From assembly GCF_021025955.1 (NCBI RefSeq), contig NZ_JAJNCL010000009.1, forward strand, positions 124,001-188,000: a DNA stretch of 64,000 bases. The letters are read 5' to 3'. How positions within the stretch are numbered: position 1 is the stretch's first letter; the number at the start of each line of letters is the position of its first letter. The position numbers were made by a program, and so were the translations under genes. The DNA is from Rhodococcus qingshengii. GTDB taxonomy: Bacteria; Actinomycetota; Actinomycetes; Mycobacteriales; Mycobacteriaceae. Shown here in pieces: positions 17,006 through 26,800 of the stretch. Under the pieces are notes generated by a model. It saw only the letters and a list, made by a program, of their open reading frames with translations, was not told where the DNA came from and made no database searches.

Positions 17006-19441
17006 ATGAACCGTGACAGCGGCACCGAATCGTCGTACATCGCAGGACTTTTGCGCGGCATTGATCTGACTGCATCGCCACTGCGCCTGTTCCTCACCGG
17101 GACCGACGCCAGCGCTCGGCCCCAAGTGTCGAGGGCAGTGCGGAAAAGAATCGAATCGGGTGACAAGCCCGTGGTCAACACGCTCGCACATGATGCCCCG
17201 GCCGATGCGATTGTGGTGATCGCGGACGCGCAGGCTCTGACCTCCGATGAAATCCGAGCCCTGAACGAGCTTGTTCAACGCGACGACCTCGGAGTTGTCA
17301 TCGCCTCCGATCGGATCGATCCTCCACTTGCACCGATCTACGCGAACATCTCGAGTTTCGGTACCGTCCTTCACCTGAACCCGTTGAACCGATCCGATAT
17401 TCGGAAGATCGCCGCAGAGCGAAGAGTCCCACTCGACGACCGTGCCGTGCTGACGCTCGAGCACCTTGCCGGCGGCTCCCTCGGGGCCGTCGAAGCGTAC
17501 TTCGCCGCCGCCTCGGCGGGCCGCCCGGAAATGGCGCCGGCCATACGCACACACTTTCTCCATCAGGTCACCGCTCTGCATCCGATCGAGCGGGAGATCC
17601 TGGAGGTTTCACTCGCCGTCCCGGACATCGACGCTTTCGAACTCGATCTGGGACAGGAGAAGTTCAGCCTCACAGCCGCATTCGACCGTGCACTGGCGAC
17701 CGGACTGTTCGGGTCGCGATCTCCTCTCGTCGCGAGCGTTTTGGCAGAGTCGACCAGCACCGGGCGTATCCGCAGCGAGCTGATCAGAATCGTCGAATCA
17801 CGCACGCACGCGCGAACTCTCGACATCGACACAGCACGAAGACTTTTCGACTCCGGCATCCGCCACCGTGATCTCACGGCCGTACTACGAGACGCAATCG
17901 ACGCCAGCATGCCGGCGGTCGCGGCAGATCTCTTTCGTCGTGTGCATTCGATCGAGCCTCTCGACCTGGCCGACACGCTGCTGTACGCCCAGGTCTCGGC
18001 TCGGAGTGGTGACCTCGACACCGCGTGCCGCCTGGCAGATTCCGTCATCGCCGAACCCGATCTCGACAACGCGAAACTGGCGACGGCAGTGCGGATCCGC
18101 GCAGCTTCATCCGCTAGCTGTGGTCAACTCGGCGCTGCTGCAGATCTCTACGCCTGGCTCGGGCCAGAGCGCACCAGAAGCGAATCCCCCTTCGCCGCAA
18201 TCACCTTCCTAGGCATCGGCAAGGTCGACGACGCGAACGCGGCGCTCACCGGACACACCGGATCACCGTCGAGCACCACGGTCGGCGCTGCCACTCTGGC
18301 CAACGGACTGATGCAATCGGTAACGGTGAGTGCACCGGGTGCGCTCAACACAATGTCACGCGCGCTCTCCCTCCCCGGCGGCGCCGACACCTCGCAATTC
18401 CAGCCTGATTCCGCCCCGGCACTCGTCGCGCTGGCGCTCCTGCACAACGGTGCCCATGAACGCGCCGCCGCTGTTGTCACCGCCGCGATCGCCGCCGACG
18501 ACGCAAGCAGTCACACGTGGGCACGACTTCACATTCTCGGCGCCTGGATCGCGATGATCCGTGGGAACGACACTGCTGTCGAAGACCTACCGGAAGAGGT
18601 AGTCCGCGGTCCCCTCCGCGAACGTGACGCACTGTTTCTGCATGCTCTGATCGTGGGTCTCGCTCGGCGCTCCGGCGATCTCGCTCAGTTGCGTCGGGCT
18701 TGGTCCGGCGCGGCAGGCGCCCTCTCGTCCTGCAGCGTGGATCTCTTCAATTTGCTTCCCATCGGCGAACTGTGGCTTGCGGCAGTACGACTCGACGAGG
18801 CCGAGCAGGTCGAGCATCTTGTCGACGACGCGCGCTCACTCCTCCGTGCCCTCGGCGAGCCGCCGCTGTGGTCTTCGCCGCTTCATTGGTACGGCGTCCA
18901 GGCATCGATCCTCGCGCAGTCGCCGGCCGACCTTCTTCCACACGCGCATGTACTCGCGGAATCAGCAAAAACCCACACTTACGCATCCGGTTTGGCGACC
19001 GCCGGACGCCAGTGGCTCCTACTCATGCAGGGCACCGTCAACGCAGACGAAGTCGAAGCCGCTGCGCGAACGCTCAGCCGAATCGGACTCCCCTGGGACG
19101 CGGCCCGCCTCGCCGGCGAAGCAGCGCTGCGCACCCCGGACACCAAATCGGCGACGGCCTTGCTCCACGTCGCGCGCTCGCTACGCACAACGTCGACGGC
19201 CGAGACGAATGCAACCGATTCGGCCGACAGCGCGACACCACCGTCGGTTCTCACCGAGCGCGAACAAGAAGTTGCCGAACTCGTAGTCGTCGGCCTGACG
19301 TATCGGGAAATCGGCGAACGTCTCTACATCTCCGCCAAAACCGTCGAGCACCATGTCGCACGCATCAAGCGACGCGTCGGGGCACAGTCTCGTTCGGAAT
19401 TGCTCACCACCCTTCGAAGCATGACACCGACGAACAAATAG
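17006..19441 (+). CDS. iniR: Large LuxR-family transcriptional regulator, probable IniR
   Basis: This 811-residue regulator has a C-terminal LuxR/GerE helix-turn-helix (residues 749-806: LTEREQEVAELVVVGLTYRE, then IGERLYISAKTVEHHVARIK). The N-terminal 250 residues resemble a STAND-type ATPase but the P-loop is degenerate (FLTGTDASARPQ lacks GxxxxGK[S/T]); a Walker-B-like AIVVIADAQAL is present at about 69-79. The middle is helical, TPR-like. In M. tuberculosis the corresponding gene next to iniB is Rv0339c, reported as the iniBAC regulator IniR in M. marinum (from memory). Position and length (Rv0339c is about 830 residues) support orthology. It is probably co-transcribed with the upstream Hsp70-like gene and probably acts on the TAGGGG elements. 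Confidence 0.75.
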   Translation: MNRDSGTESSYIAGLLRGIDLTASPLRLFLTGTDASARPQVSRAVRKRIESGDKPVVNTLAHDAPADAIVVIADAQALTSDEIRALNELVQRDDLGVVIASDRIDPPLAPIYANISSFGTVLHLNPLNRSDIRKIAAERRVPLDDRAVLTLEHLAGGSLGAVEAYFAAASAGRPEMAPAIRTHFLHQVTALHPIEREILEVSLAVPDIDAFELDLGQEKFSLTAAFDRALATGLFGSRSPLVASVLAESTSTGRIRSELIRIVESRTHARTLDIDTARRLFDSGIRHRDLTAVLRDAIDASMPAVAADLFRRVHSIEPLDLADTLLYAQVSARSGDLDTACRLADSVIAEPDLDNAKLATAVRIRAASSASCGQLGAAADLYAWLGPERTRSESPFAAITFLGIGKVDDANAALTGHTGSPSSTTVGAATLANGLMQSVTVSAPGALNTMSRALSLPGGADTSQFQPDSAPALVALALLHNGAHERAAAVVTAAIAADDASSHTWARLHILGAWIAMIRGNDTAVEDLPEEVVRGPLRERDALFLHALIVGLARRSGDLAQLRRAWSGAAGALSSCSVDLFNLLPIGELWLAAVRLDEAEQVEHLVDDARSLLRALGEPPLWSSPLHWYGVQASILAQSPADLLPHAHVLAESAKTHTYASGLATAGRQWLLLMQGTVNADEVEAAARTLSRIGLPWDAARLAGEAALRTPDTKSATALLHVARSLRTTSTAETNATDSADSATPPSVLTEREQEVAELVVVGLTYREIGERLYISAKTVEHHVARIKRRVGAQSRSELLTTLRSMTPTNK

Positions 19442-19819
19442 TTATGCATATTGCGCAAAGGCCTGCGCATCTCCTCTCAAGGAGAGTTTTCACACGAAAT
19501 GGAGCATGCATGCCGAGCGGTTCCGGCACCCGAAAATTCTCGACGCACAAGCTCCATGTCCCCCGGCACCACGCCCGCCACCGCGGCGAGTCCGTCCGGA
19601 GCGGTTTCGCAATCAGCGACCTCGCTCCCGTCGGAAGTACCCGACCTGGTGGTCCCGAATCCCGACATGCCCGCAATGCCAGTGGCCCGAGACCCGGAAT
19701 GCGAAGTTAAACAGAAGGATTCAACTGTTCGAGGGAAGGCACATATTCCTCGTCAAAATTTTTCCCCTATGGTGGGTGCGGTACCTACCGGCTTGGTGCC
19801 GGGGACTTGAAGGGATTTC
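19442..19819. other. Intergenic region upstream of the first secreted protease
   Basis: These 378 bp hold no convincing gene. A short hairpin (CTCTC/GAGAG near 19473-19486) follows the luxR stop, and a small CCGGC/GCCGG hairpin lies near 19790, just before the protease start. Checks for a c-di-AMP (ydaO) riboswitch pattern, which often precedes actinobacterial secreted wall enzymes, found no matching conserved core. Confidence 0.5.
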
Positions 19820-21160
19820 ATGCGTAACTCGTTGGCGATCCGCACTGCTGTGGTCGGCGCCTCGGCACTACTGCTCGCAGCTCCATTCATCACGACGGCA
19901 TCGGCAGAGCCCGCCTCCGACGCGCATGTCGAACAGCTCGAAGCCGACCAGCTTCCGGCTGAGCTGGTCGAGGCAATCACACGCGATCTGAAGATCTCCC
20001 CGCAGGAGTACCTGGACCGCGCTGCCAAAGCTCAGGAGCTCGGTGCGTACGCCCAGGATTTCAAGTCCGAGCGCCCCGGCGACTACGCCGGCTCGTGGAT
20101 GGGACTCGACGGTCAACCCGTCGTGGCCGTCACCACTACCGAAGCTGCACGCATCGCCGCCGACGACGGTTACCGCACGCACGTCGCCCCCGTCTCCGCC
20201 GACACTCTCGAGAAGACACTGGCCGACGTCAACGGATGGATTGCCGGGCTGCCCAAGGAAATCTCACGCGCAGTCAATTCGGCGACTATCGACGTCCTGA
20301 ACAACCAGGTCGTCATCGACGTCGCGAACAGCCCCGTCGGGCAGGCACTCAATCTTCCGACCCTGCTCGAAAACACCAAGATCGTTCTCAGCCCGGACGG
20401 TGGCGGATCGGTTGACCCCCGAGCGCTCGGCGGCGACACCTACATCACGTCGACGGGCCCCATTCGCGAGACGCCGACCGAGAACATCTCGGTCTGCTCG
20501 TTCGGGTTCAACGCCGTCGACAATCAGAACAACGCACTCAATATCAGTGCTGGACACTGCAATCCGGCCGAGGGTTCGAAGTCGCCGGTCTACCTGCCGA
20601 ATCACGCGAACGTCGACGACAGTCAATTGATCGGCGCCTTCTCACAGTCTTCCGTCGGCAACAACGCCGGCGATCTCGATTACTCGGTCATCAAGTTCGA
20701 CCAGTCGGGCATCGACGCCGGCCTCGATCGCGCTGCCGTCCGCGGCGCCAACGGCACCACCCTCGCGATCACCGGAACAGCACGTCCCGTGATCGGCGCC
20801 CCCATCTGCAAGTCGGGCCAGACGTCCTCCTTCACCTGTGGCGTCGTGGCGGCGGATCGAGTCGAAACACAATTAGTCATGGCCGACGGTGATTCGCGAA
20901 CCGTCCGCGGATTCGCCGGTACCGCGTGCACCCTCGCCGGCGACAGCGGAGGCGCCATCGTCTCCGGAACCTTGGCGCTGGGCATCACCAGCGGCTCGAA
21001 CAGCAGCGGCGCCCCCAGTTGCAACGAAGCGAACCTGGTACTGGCGACCTCGGGTGGAACCTCGAATCTCGGTATTCCGGTCGGAGACATTCTCGACGCG
21101 GCAGATCGCGCATCCGGTTCCGGCGTCGGTTCCGGAATCCGCGTTCGCACTGCGGGTTGA
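19820..21160 (+). CDS. Secreted S1-family serine protease with N-terminal propeptide (copy 1)
   Basis: This 446-residue secreted chymotrypsin-fold protease has a signal peptide MRNSLAIRTAVVGASALLLA...TASA (cleavage about residue 32) and a helical propeptide (about 35-200) containing ELVEAITRDLKISPQEYLDR, like the alpha-lytic protease/streptogrisin prodomain. The catalytic domain has a complete triad: His246 in NISAGHC, Asp287 in GDLDYSVIKF and Ser376 in AGDSGGAIVSG. Cys247 and paired cysteines (APICKSGQTSSFTCG) suggest the usual disulfides. The start ATG has TTGAAGGGA upstream. It is directly followed by a paralogue in the same orientation with its own 5' region; a terminator separates them. 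Target substrates are unknown. Confidence 0.88.
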   Translation: MRNSLAIRTAVVGASALLLAAPFITTASAEPASDAHVEQLEADQLPAELVEAITRDLKISPQEYLDRAAKAQELGAYAQDFKSERPGDYAGSWMGLDGQPVVAVTTTEAARIAADDGYRTHVAPVSADTLEKTLADVNGWIAGLPKEISRAVNSATIDVLNNQVVIDVANSPVGQALNLPTLLENTKIVLSPDGGGSVDPRALGGDTYITSTGPIRETPTENISVCSFGFNAVDNQNNALNISAGHCNPAEGSKSPVYLPNHANVDDSQLIGAFSQSSVGNNAGDLDYSVIKFDQSGIDAGLDRAAVRGANGTTLAITGTARPVIGAPICKSGQTSSFTCGVVAADRVETQLVMADGDSRTVRGFAGTACTLAGDSGGAIVSGTLALGITSGSNSSGAPSCNEANLVLATSGGTSNLGIPVGDILDAADRASGSGVGSGIRVRTAG

Positions 21161-21176
21161 CCAACCCTGATCCACT

Positions 21177-21218
21177 CACTGTGCCCGCCGATCCGTATCT
21201 CGATCGGCGGGCACAGTG
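21177..21218 (+). terminator. Terminator after protease copy 1
   Basis: A 17-bp perfect stem (21177-21193 with 21202-21218, beginning CACTGTGCCCGCC) with an 8-nt loop starts 17 bp past the stop codon. There is no long U tract, but the position and stability support a terminator, so the two proteases are probably separate transcripts. Confidence 0.78.
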
Positions 21219-21305
21219 CTGTCGTCGGTCGGAGTCAGCGCTGTGTGCTCCTGTAACGGGTGGGATTAGTGCGTTCGAACCCATATAGTCATGGTCGACT
21301 GTGAT

Positions 21306-21330
21306 CGGCTCACCACAAGTCCGTGAGCCG
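21306..21330 (+). other. Small hairpin in the leader of protease copy 2
   Basis: An 8-bp perfect stem CGGCTCAC/GTGAGCCG (21306-21313, 21323-21330) with a 9-nt loop lies 55 bp before the start codon. It could be an operator or an mRNA leader structure; nothing distinguishes these. Confidence 0.35.
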
Positions 21331-21384
21331 TATCCGTGTGCTCCCAGGGGGGTGGTACGCGGTCAACGAAGTGGAAAGGCCCTC

Positions 21385-22695
21385 ATGCGAAGCTCCATCG
21401 CACGTCGTGCCGCAGTGTTCGGTTCGGCCGCGCTGCTGCTCCTCGGACCGATTACCGCGGTCGCGAACGCAGAACCGAACGAATCCGGGGTATCCGATCA
21501 GGCAGCCCACCTGCCCGTCGAACTCGCCGAAGCTCTACAGCATGACTTGGCACTGACGCCCGACCAGTTCGTCTCGCGTTCCGAACTCGCGCAGAAGCTC
21601 GCGGAGTTCGCCGCCATCGCGCGCGTCCAGTTCCCCGACTCCTTTGCCGGCGTGTGGCTCGACGACCTCGGCAAGGGAGTCGTCGCTCTCGCTGACGGTC
21701 GCGACAAGGACGCTGCCCGCGAGGCCGCCGAGAAGGCCGGCTTCGAGGTCAAGGACGTCGCTCAGAGCGAGCAGGCCCTGCACGGCCAGCTCTCGGCGCT
21801 CAACGCGTGGCTCGATTCGCAGCCTGCCGAGGTCGCAGACCTCGTGCGTGGCATTGCCGTCGATGTAGTCGGCAACGGAGTTGCCCTTACAGCCGATCCT
21901 GCCGCCGGCATCGAATTGCCTGAATTCCTGAAGCGGACAGTTGTACACACCGCTGCTCCGCTGCTGGTTCCCCCGATCGTCGCGGACCTCATCCCCGCAA
22001 CCGGATCCGCCACCGGCGACGCCGCACTGGGCGGAGACGCCTTCGGCGCAACCTCCGGCAACACCGGACTGCGTTGTTCGTTCGGATTCAACGGCACCGA
22101 CGGTTCAGGACGCACGGTCAACATCAGCGCCGGCCACTGTGATCCCAACCGCGCCGCTGCCGGCACCTCGAACTCCAGCCAGGTCTTCCCTATGGTGAAC
22201 AACCAGACCGGACCCCGCGTCGGATACTTCGCCAAGAGCAGCTTCGACGGGCGCGACTACTCGATCATCAACATCGACGACAACGCGAAGTACCGCTTCG
22301 AGAACAACAGCGTGCGGGTCCCGTTCAACCGTTCGGTCAACATCACCGGTACCGCCGATCCTGTTGTGGGCGCCCCGGTCTGCAAGGCAGGATCGACCAC
22401 CGGCTTCAGCTGCGGCGTCGTCACCGGCGTCAACCGCGTCGCCAAGGTTTTGGATCACACGCTCGACAACGGTTTCACCACCAACATCTGCGTCCTGCAG
22501 GGTGACAGCGGTGGCCCCATCGTCTCCGGAACATTGGCAGTGGGCATCACGAGTGCCTCCAACGTCGCCACCTCCCCCCTGTGCGAGATCGCACAGGCCG
22601 AGACGCTGTTCGGACAGGAAGCACCGACGCAGTACGCGACGCCGATCAACGACATCCTCGCGGCCAATCCAGGCCTGAAGGTTCGCGACTACTGA
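21385..22695 (+). CDS. Secreted S1-family serine protease with N-terminal propeptide (copy 2)
   Basis: This paralogue of the preceding gene has 436 residues from ATG 21385 (GGAAAGG ribosome-binding site). An upstream in-frame start at 21301 is rejected because it would place 28 residues before the signal peptide MRSSIARRAAVFGSAALLLL. The propeptide contains ELAEALQHDLALTPDQFVSR. The catalytic triad is His251 (NISAGHC), Asp291 (GRDYSIINID) and Ser375 (QGDSGGPIVSG). It keeps the GAPVCKAGSTTGFSCG cysteine pair seen in copy 1. The copies share domain layout and many motifs but differ in loops, so the duplication is not recent. It is followed by a very strong bidirectional terminator. Confidence 0.88.
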   Translation: MRSSIARRAAVFGSAALLLLGPITAVANAEPNESGVSDQAAHLPVELAEALQHDLALTPDQFVSRSELAQKLAEFAAIARVQFPDSFAGVWLDDLGKGVVALADGRDKDAAREAAEKAGFEVKDVAQSEQALHGQLSALNAWLDSQPAEVADLVRGIAVDVVGNGVALTADPAAGIELPEFLKRTVVHTAAPLLVPPIVADLIPATGSATGDAALGGDAFGATSGNTGLRCSFGFNGTDGSGRTVNISAGHCDPNRAAAGTSNSSQVFPMVNNQTGPRVGYFAKSSFDGRDYSIINIDDNAKYRFENNSVRVPFNRSVNITGTADPVVGAPVCKAGSTTGFSCGVVTGVNRVAKVLDHTLDNGFTTNICVLQGDSGGPIVSGTLAVGITSASNVATSPLCEIAQAETLFGQEAPTQYATPINDILAANPGLKVRDY

Positions 22696-22719
22696 TCGCA
22701 TGCTTTAACTGAGGTAGCA

Positions 22720-22758
22720 AAACGGGCGCCACACCTTCAGAAGGTGTGGCGCCCGTTT
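22720..22758. terminator. Strong bidirectional terminator
   Basis: An 18-bp perfect stem (22720-22737 with 22741-22758, AAACGGGCGCCACACCTT) with a 3-nt CAG loop lies between convergent genes. Flanking A and T runs on the two sides give a U tract for both directions. Confidence 0.93.
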
Positions 22759-22790
22759 CGGCGTTTGTGACGTTCTACTGGAACAGCTGC

Positions 22791-23441
22791 TTACTGGAAG
22801 AGAGTTGTTCCGGCCGGAGCGTTCAGGACCTTGATCAGGTCCATACCCGCGACGATGGCGGTTCCGCCGCCGGCGAGGATCGTACCGGCGACTCCACCGA
22901 TACCGGCGCCGGTGACCATGCCGGGCAGGCAGCCGATAACCAGGCCGGGCAAACCCACGATGCAACCGATGACTGCACCGACGATCGTGCCGGTGAGGCT
23001 ACCGATCTGCGTGGCAAGCCCGAGCTGTGACTGGAACTTCTCGATGGCCTTCTGATCCTCGTCAGGCGAAGCCACCGGGGTGAACTCGGCAGCGACCGGC
23101 TTCGGCTTGGAGCTGGCCGGATCCAGGTTCGGCTTGAGGGTGAGGGTCTTGCCGTCCTCACTGACGGTTTCGTCGAACGGGAACTGAACGTCGCCGAGGT
23201 TGAACGCGAGCGGCAGGCTCACGAGAGTTGCGCCCTGGCTGTTCTGCAGATCGACGTGTGTTCCGTCACCCGATACTCGGAATGCCCCAGCGTCGATGGT
23301 GGTGACGACAGCCTGGTCGACGACCTCGGCGGTGTACGAAACGTCGGGTGACGTCTCCGGAGCTGCATAAGAAGTACCTGCAGCGATGCCCATAGCGGCA
23401 ATGGTCATCGCTGCGACGGCCGCAGCTTTACGAATGAACAT
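22791..23441 (-). CDS. Small secreted protein with C-terminal glycine-zipper region
   Basis: The start is ATG 23441 (MFIRKAAAV) with GGGGAGG upstream, giving 216 residues; longer in-frame starts are not supported. A signal peptide ends at TSYA-APETS (about residue 31). Residues 35-130 are beta-rich with no known motif (SYTAEVVDQAVVTTIDAGAF, VSEDGKTLTLKPNLDP). Residues 145-216 are glycine-rich and hydrophobic (TGTIVGAVIGCIVGLPGLVI, GAGIGGVAGTILAGGGTAIV), like glycine-zipper segments that insert into membranes. Two Cys in that region may pair. Related exported proteins seem common in mycolate-containing actinobacteria (from memory), but no function is known to me. It diverges from etfD across 359 bp. 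Confidence 0.78.
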   Translation of the reverse strand: MFIRKAAAVAAMTIAAMGIAAGTSYAAPETSPDVSYTAEVVDQAVVTTIDAGAFRVSGDGTHVDLQNSQGATLVSLPLAFNLGDVQFPFDETVSEDGKTLTLKPNLDPASSKPKPVAAEFTPVASPDEDQKAIEKFQSQLGLATQIGSLTGTIVGAVIGCIVGLPGLVIGCLPGMVTGAGIGGVAGTILAGGGTAIVAGMDLIKVLNAPAGTTLFQ

Positions 23442-23680
23442 TTTCAATCCTCCCCGGGATCGGGCGGGCGCAAGTCGATGACTCACGCCACCCGTTTCCC
23501 CTGTGCGTGACGGGCGTAACGATAACAGTCGGTCGGTTGTCCTCACCTGCTCGGAACCCGAGTTAGGGCTGCCTGACAGATGGACACCTGATGGGCACCG
23601 CCTAACGTGACGACCAGACATGTCTGCGTCTGACCAAGCCCGTCCGACGCAGAAGATCGATCTCTCCAGGCCACGAGCGG

Positions 23681-23746
23681 TTACCAGCCGGTACCTACAG
23701 GCTGGTAATGCTAGTTACTGGCGGGTAACATAACGCAGGTTAGTAT
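23681..23746 (+). promoter_or_regulatory. Three operator boxes and -10 element upstream of etfD
   Basis: Three aligned 14-mers of a TTAC-YRGCYG-GTAA type palindrome lie at 23681-23694 (TTACCAGCCGGTAC), 23695-23708 (CTACAGGCTGGTAA) and 23715-23728 (TTACTGGCGGGTAA). A TAGTAT hexamer at 23741-23746 fits a -10, which would put the -35 inside the third box. Binding there would block RNA polymerase, so repression is expected. etfD serves beta-oxidation, so a fatty-acid-responsive TetR-type repressor is a natural candidate; its identity is not known. The rest of the 23442-23800 region shows nothing else clear. Confidence 0.65.
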
Positions 23747-23800
23747 CAGTGGGCTGTCCCGAGGTGGCCGACGCGTCGCCCTGAAACGAAAGGCCGCGAC

Positions 23801-26800
23801 ATGAATGCCCTGACGATTACGTTGGGCACGATTGGTGCACTGCTGAGCTTGGTGTGTTGGTACATCTTCCTCTCAGGTGCATTGAGGATGTTCAACACCG
23901 TGCGCATCGGCCAGTCGGCACCCGATCGATGGCGCCCGTTCTTCCCTCGCTTCAAGCAGATGATCATCGAGTTCATCGCGCACACGCGCATGAACAAGTT
24001 CCGCAGCGTCGGCTGGGCCCACTGGCTCGTCATGGTCGGCTTCCTCGGCGGATTCCTGCTCTGGTTCGAGGCTTACGGCCAGACGTTCAACCCGGAGTTC
24101 CACTGGCCTATCTTCGGTAACACGTGGGCGTGGCACCTGTGGGACGAGATCCTCGGCCTTGGCACCGTCATCGGTATCACCACGCTGATCGTGATCCGTC
24201 AGCTCAACCACCCGCGTCTGCCGGCGCGCCTGTCCCGATTCGGCGGCTCCAACTTCAAGGCTGCCTACGTCATCGAAGGCATCGTCCTGCTCGAGGGCCT
24301 GGGCATGATCATGGTCAAGGCCGGCAAGATCGCGACTTACGGCCACGCCAACCCGTGGACCGACTTCTTCACCATGCAGGTCGCGAAACTGCTTCCCGCC
24401 AGCCCCGTCATGATCTCGGTGTTCGCGTTCGTCAAACTGATGACCGGCATGATTTGGCTGGCGATCGTGGGCCGCAACATCACCTGGGGCGTCGCGTGGC
24501 ACCGCTTCTCGGCGTTCTTCAACATCTACTTCAAGCGTGAAGACGACGGCACCGTCGCCCTCGGCGCCGCGAAGCCCATGATGTCCAAGGGCAAAGCCCT
24601 CACCATGGACAACGTCGACCCCGACACCGACACCCTCGGCGCTGGAAACATCGAAGACTTCTCCTGGAAGGGCTGGCTCGACTTCACCACCTGCACCGAG
24701 TGCGGCCGCTGCCAGTCCCAGTGCCCCGCGTGGAACACCGGAAAGCCGCTCTCCCCCAAGCTGCTCATCATGTCGCTCCGTGATCACGGCTACGCCAAGG
24801 CCCCGTACCTGCTCGCTGGTGGACGCAAGGACATGGGCGGCGACGAGATCGGTCTCGTCGACAGCGAAGGCAACGTCAAGGAAGCCGCCCTCGCCGCGAT
24901 CCCGGAGGCCGCACGACTCGAGGCCGACCGCAAGCTCGTCGGTGAAACCGTCGAAGGTGAGATGGCCCCGGTCATCGACGCCGAAACCTTGTGGAGCTGC
25001 ACCAACTGCGGCGCCTGCGTCGAACAGTGCCCCGTCGACATCGAACACGTCGACCACATCATCGACATGCGCCGCTACCAGGTCCTGATCGAATCGGAAT
25101 TCCCCTCCGAGCTCGCCGGACTGTTCAAGAACCTCGAGAACAAGGGCAACCCCTGGGGCCAGAACTCCAAAGACCGTCTCAACTGGATAAACGAGATGGA
25201 CTTCGAGATCCCCGTCTTCGGCAAGGACGCCGACAGCTTCGAGGACTACGAGTACCTCTTCTGGGTCGGCTGCGCCGGCGCCTACGAAGACCGCGCCAAG
25301 AAGACCACCAAGGCCGTCGCTGAACTCCTCGCCACCGCGGGAGTGAAGTTCATGGTCCTCGGCGCCGACGAAACCTGCACCGGCGACTCCGCTCGCCGCG
25401 CCGGCAACGAGTTCTTGTTCCAGCAGCTCGCAATGCAGAACATCGAGATGCTCAACTCGGTCTTCGACGGTATCGAGCAACGCAAGCGCAAGATCGTCGT
25501 CACCTGCGCGCACTGCTTCAACGCCCTCGGCAACGAGTACCCGGAGGTGGGCGGCGACTACGAGGTCGTGCACCACACCCAGCTGCTCAACCGTCTGGTG
25601 CGCCAGAAGAAGCTGATCCCTGTTGCATCCGTGAGCGAAGACGTCACCTACCACGACCCGTGCTTCCTCGGACGCCACAACAAGGTCTACGACGCTCCCC
25701 GTGAACTCATGGAAGCCTCCGGCGCCAAGCTCGTCGAAATGCCGCGTCACGGTGAACGTTCCATGTGCTGTGGTGCCGGTGGCGCCCGCATGTGGATGGA
25801 AGAGAACATCGGGAAGCGCATCAACGTCGACCGCGTCGACGAAGCGCTCTCCACCAATCCCAAGAAGATCGCCACCGGTTGCCCGTTCTGCCGCGTCATG
25901 CTCACCGACGGCGTCACTGCCCGCCAGGAGCAAGGCCAGGGCGAAGGCGTCGAGGTTGTCGACGTCGCACAGCTGATGCTCAACTCCGTCACCCGCCTCG
26001 AACCCACCCAGCTCACCGAGAACATCAAGGTGATCCCGCGGGAGAAGGCACCAGTCGCTGCTGAGGCAAAGGCCGAAACTGTCGAGCAGGATCGGGTCGC
26101 CGAAGTCGAGGAAGCAGCCGCGACTCCGGAAGCCAAGGCCGCACCCGCCGGCAAGGGCCTGGCCATGAAGGGCCTTGCCAAGGCACCCGGCGCGAAAGCT
26201 CCCGGCGCCAAGGCACCCGGCAAGGGACTCGGAATGGCAGGCGGAGCAAAGGCTCCCGGCGCCAAGAAGGCTGCTCCCGCTGCAGCCGACGCAGCTCCCG
26301 CTGCCGAAGCCACAGCACCCGCCGCACCTGCGGCAAAGCCCAAGGGCCTCGGTCTTGCGGGCGGAGCCAAGGCACCCGGCGGCAAGGGACTGCAGATGAA
26401 GGGCGCTGCCAAGGCACCCGGAGCGAAGGCTGCGGCCACACCGGCAGCGGAAACTCCCACTGCTGAGGTTGCTGCACCCGAAGCTGCTGCACCCGTCGCC
26501 AAGCCGAAGGGTCTTGGCCTGGCCTCCGGCGCCAAGGCTCCCGGCGGCAAGGGACTGCAGATGAAGGGCGGAGCCAAGGCGCCTGGTGCGAAGACAGCCC
26601 CTGCTTCTGAAGCACCTGCCGCTGCACCCGAAGCACCCGCCGCTACATCTGCTGCACCTGCTGCACCTGCTGCACCTGCAGAGGCTCCGGCCGCCGAGGC
26701 GGAAGCCCCGAAGGCTCCACCGGTTGCCAAGGCCGGCGGACTCGGATTCAAGTCGGGCGCAAAGGCCCCCGGCGCCCGGAAGGCAGCTCCCGCTGCGGCC

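Noticed and set aside
19442..19819. Possible c-di-AMP riboswitch before the protease
   Set aside because: The conserved core sequences of that riboswitch are not present; only weak small hairpins were seen.
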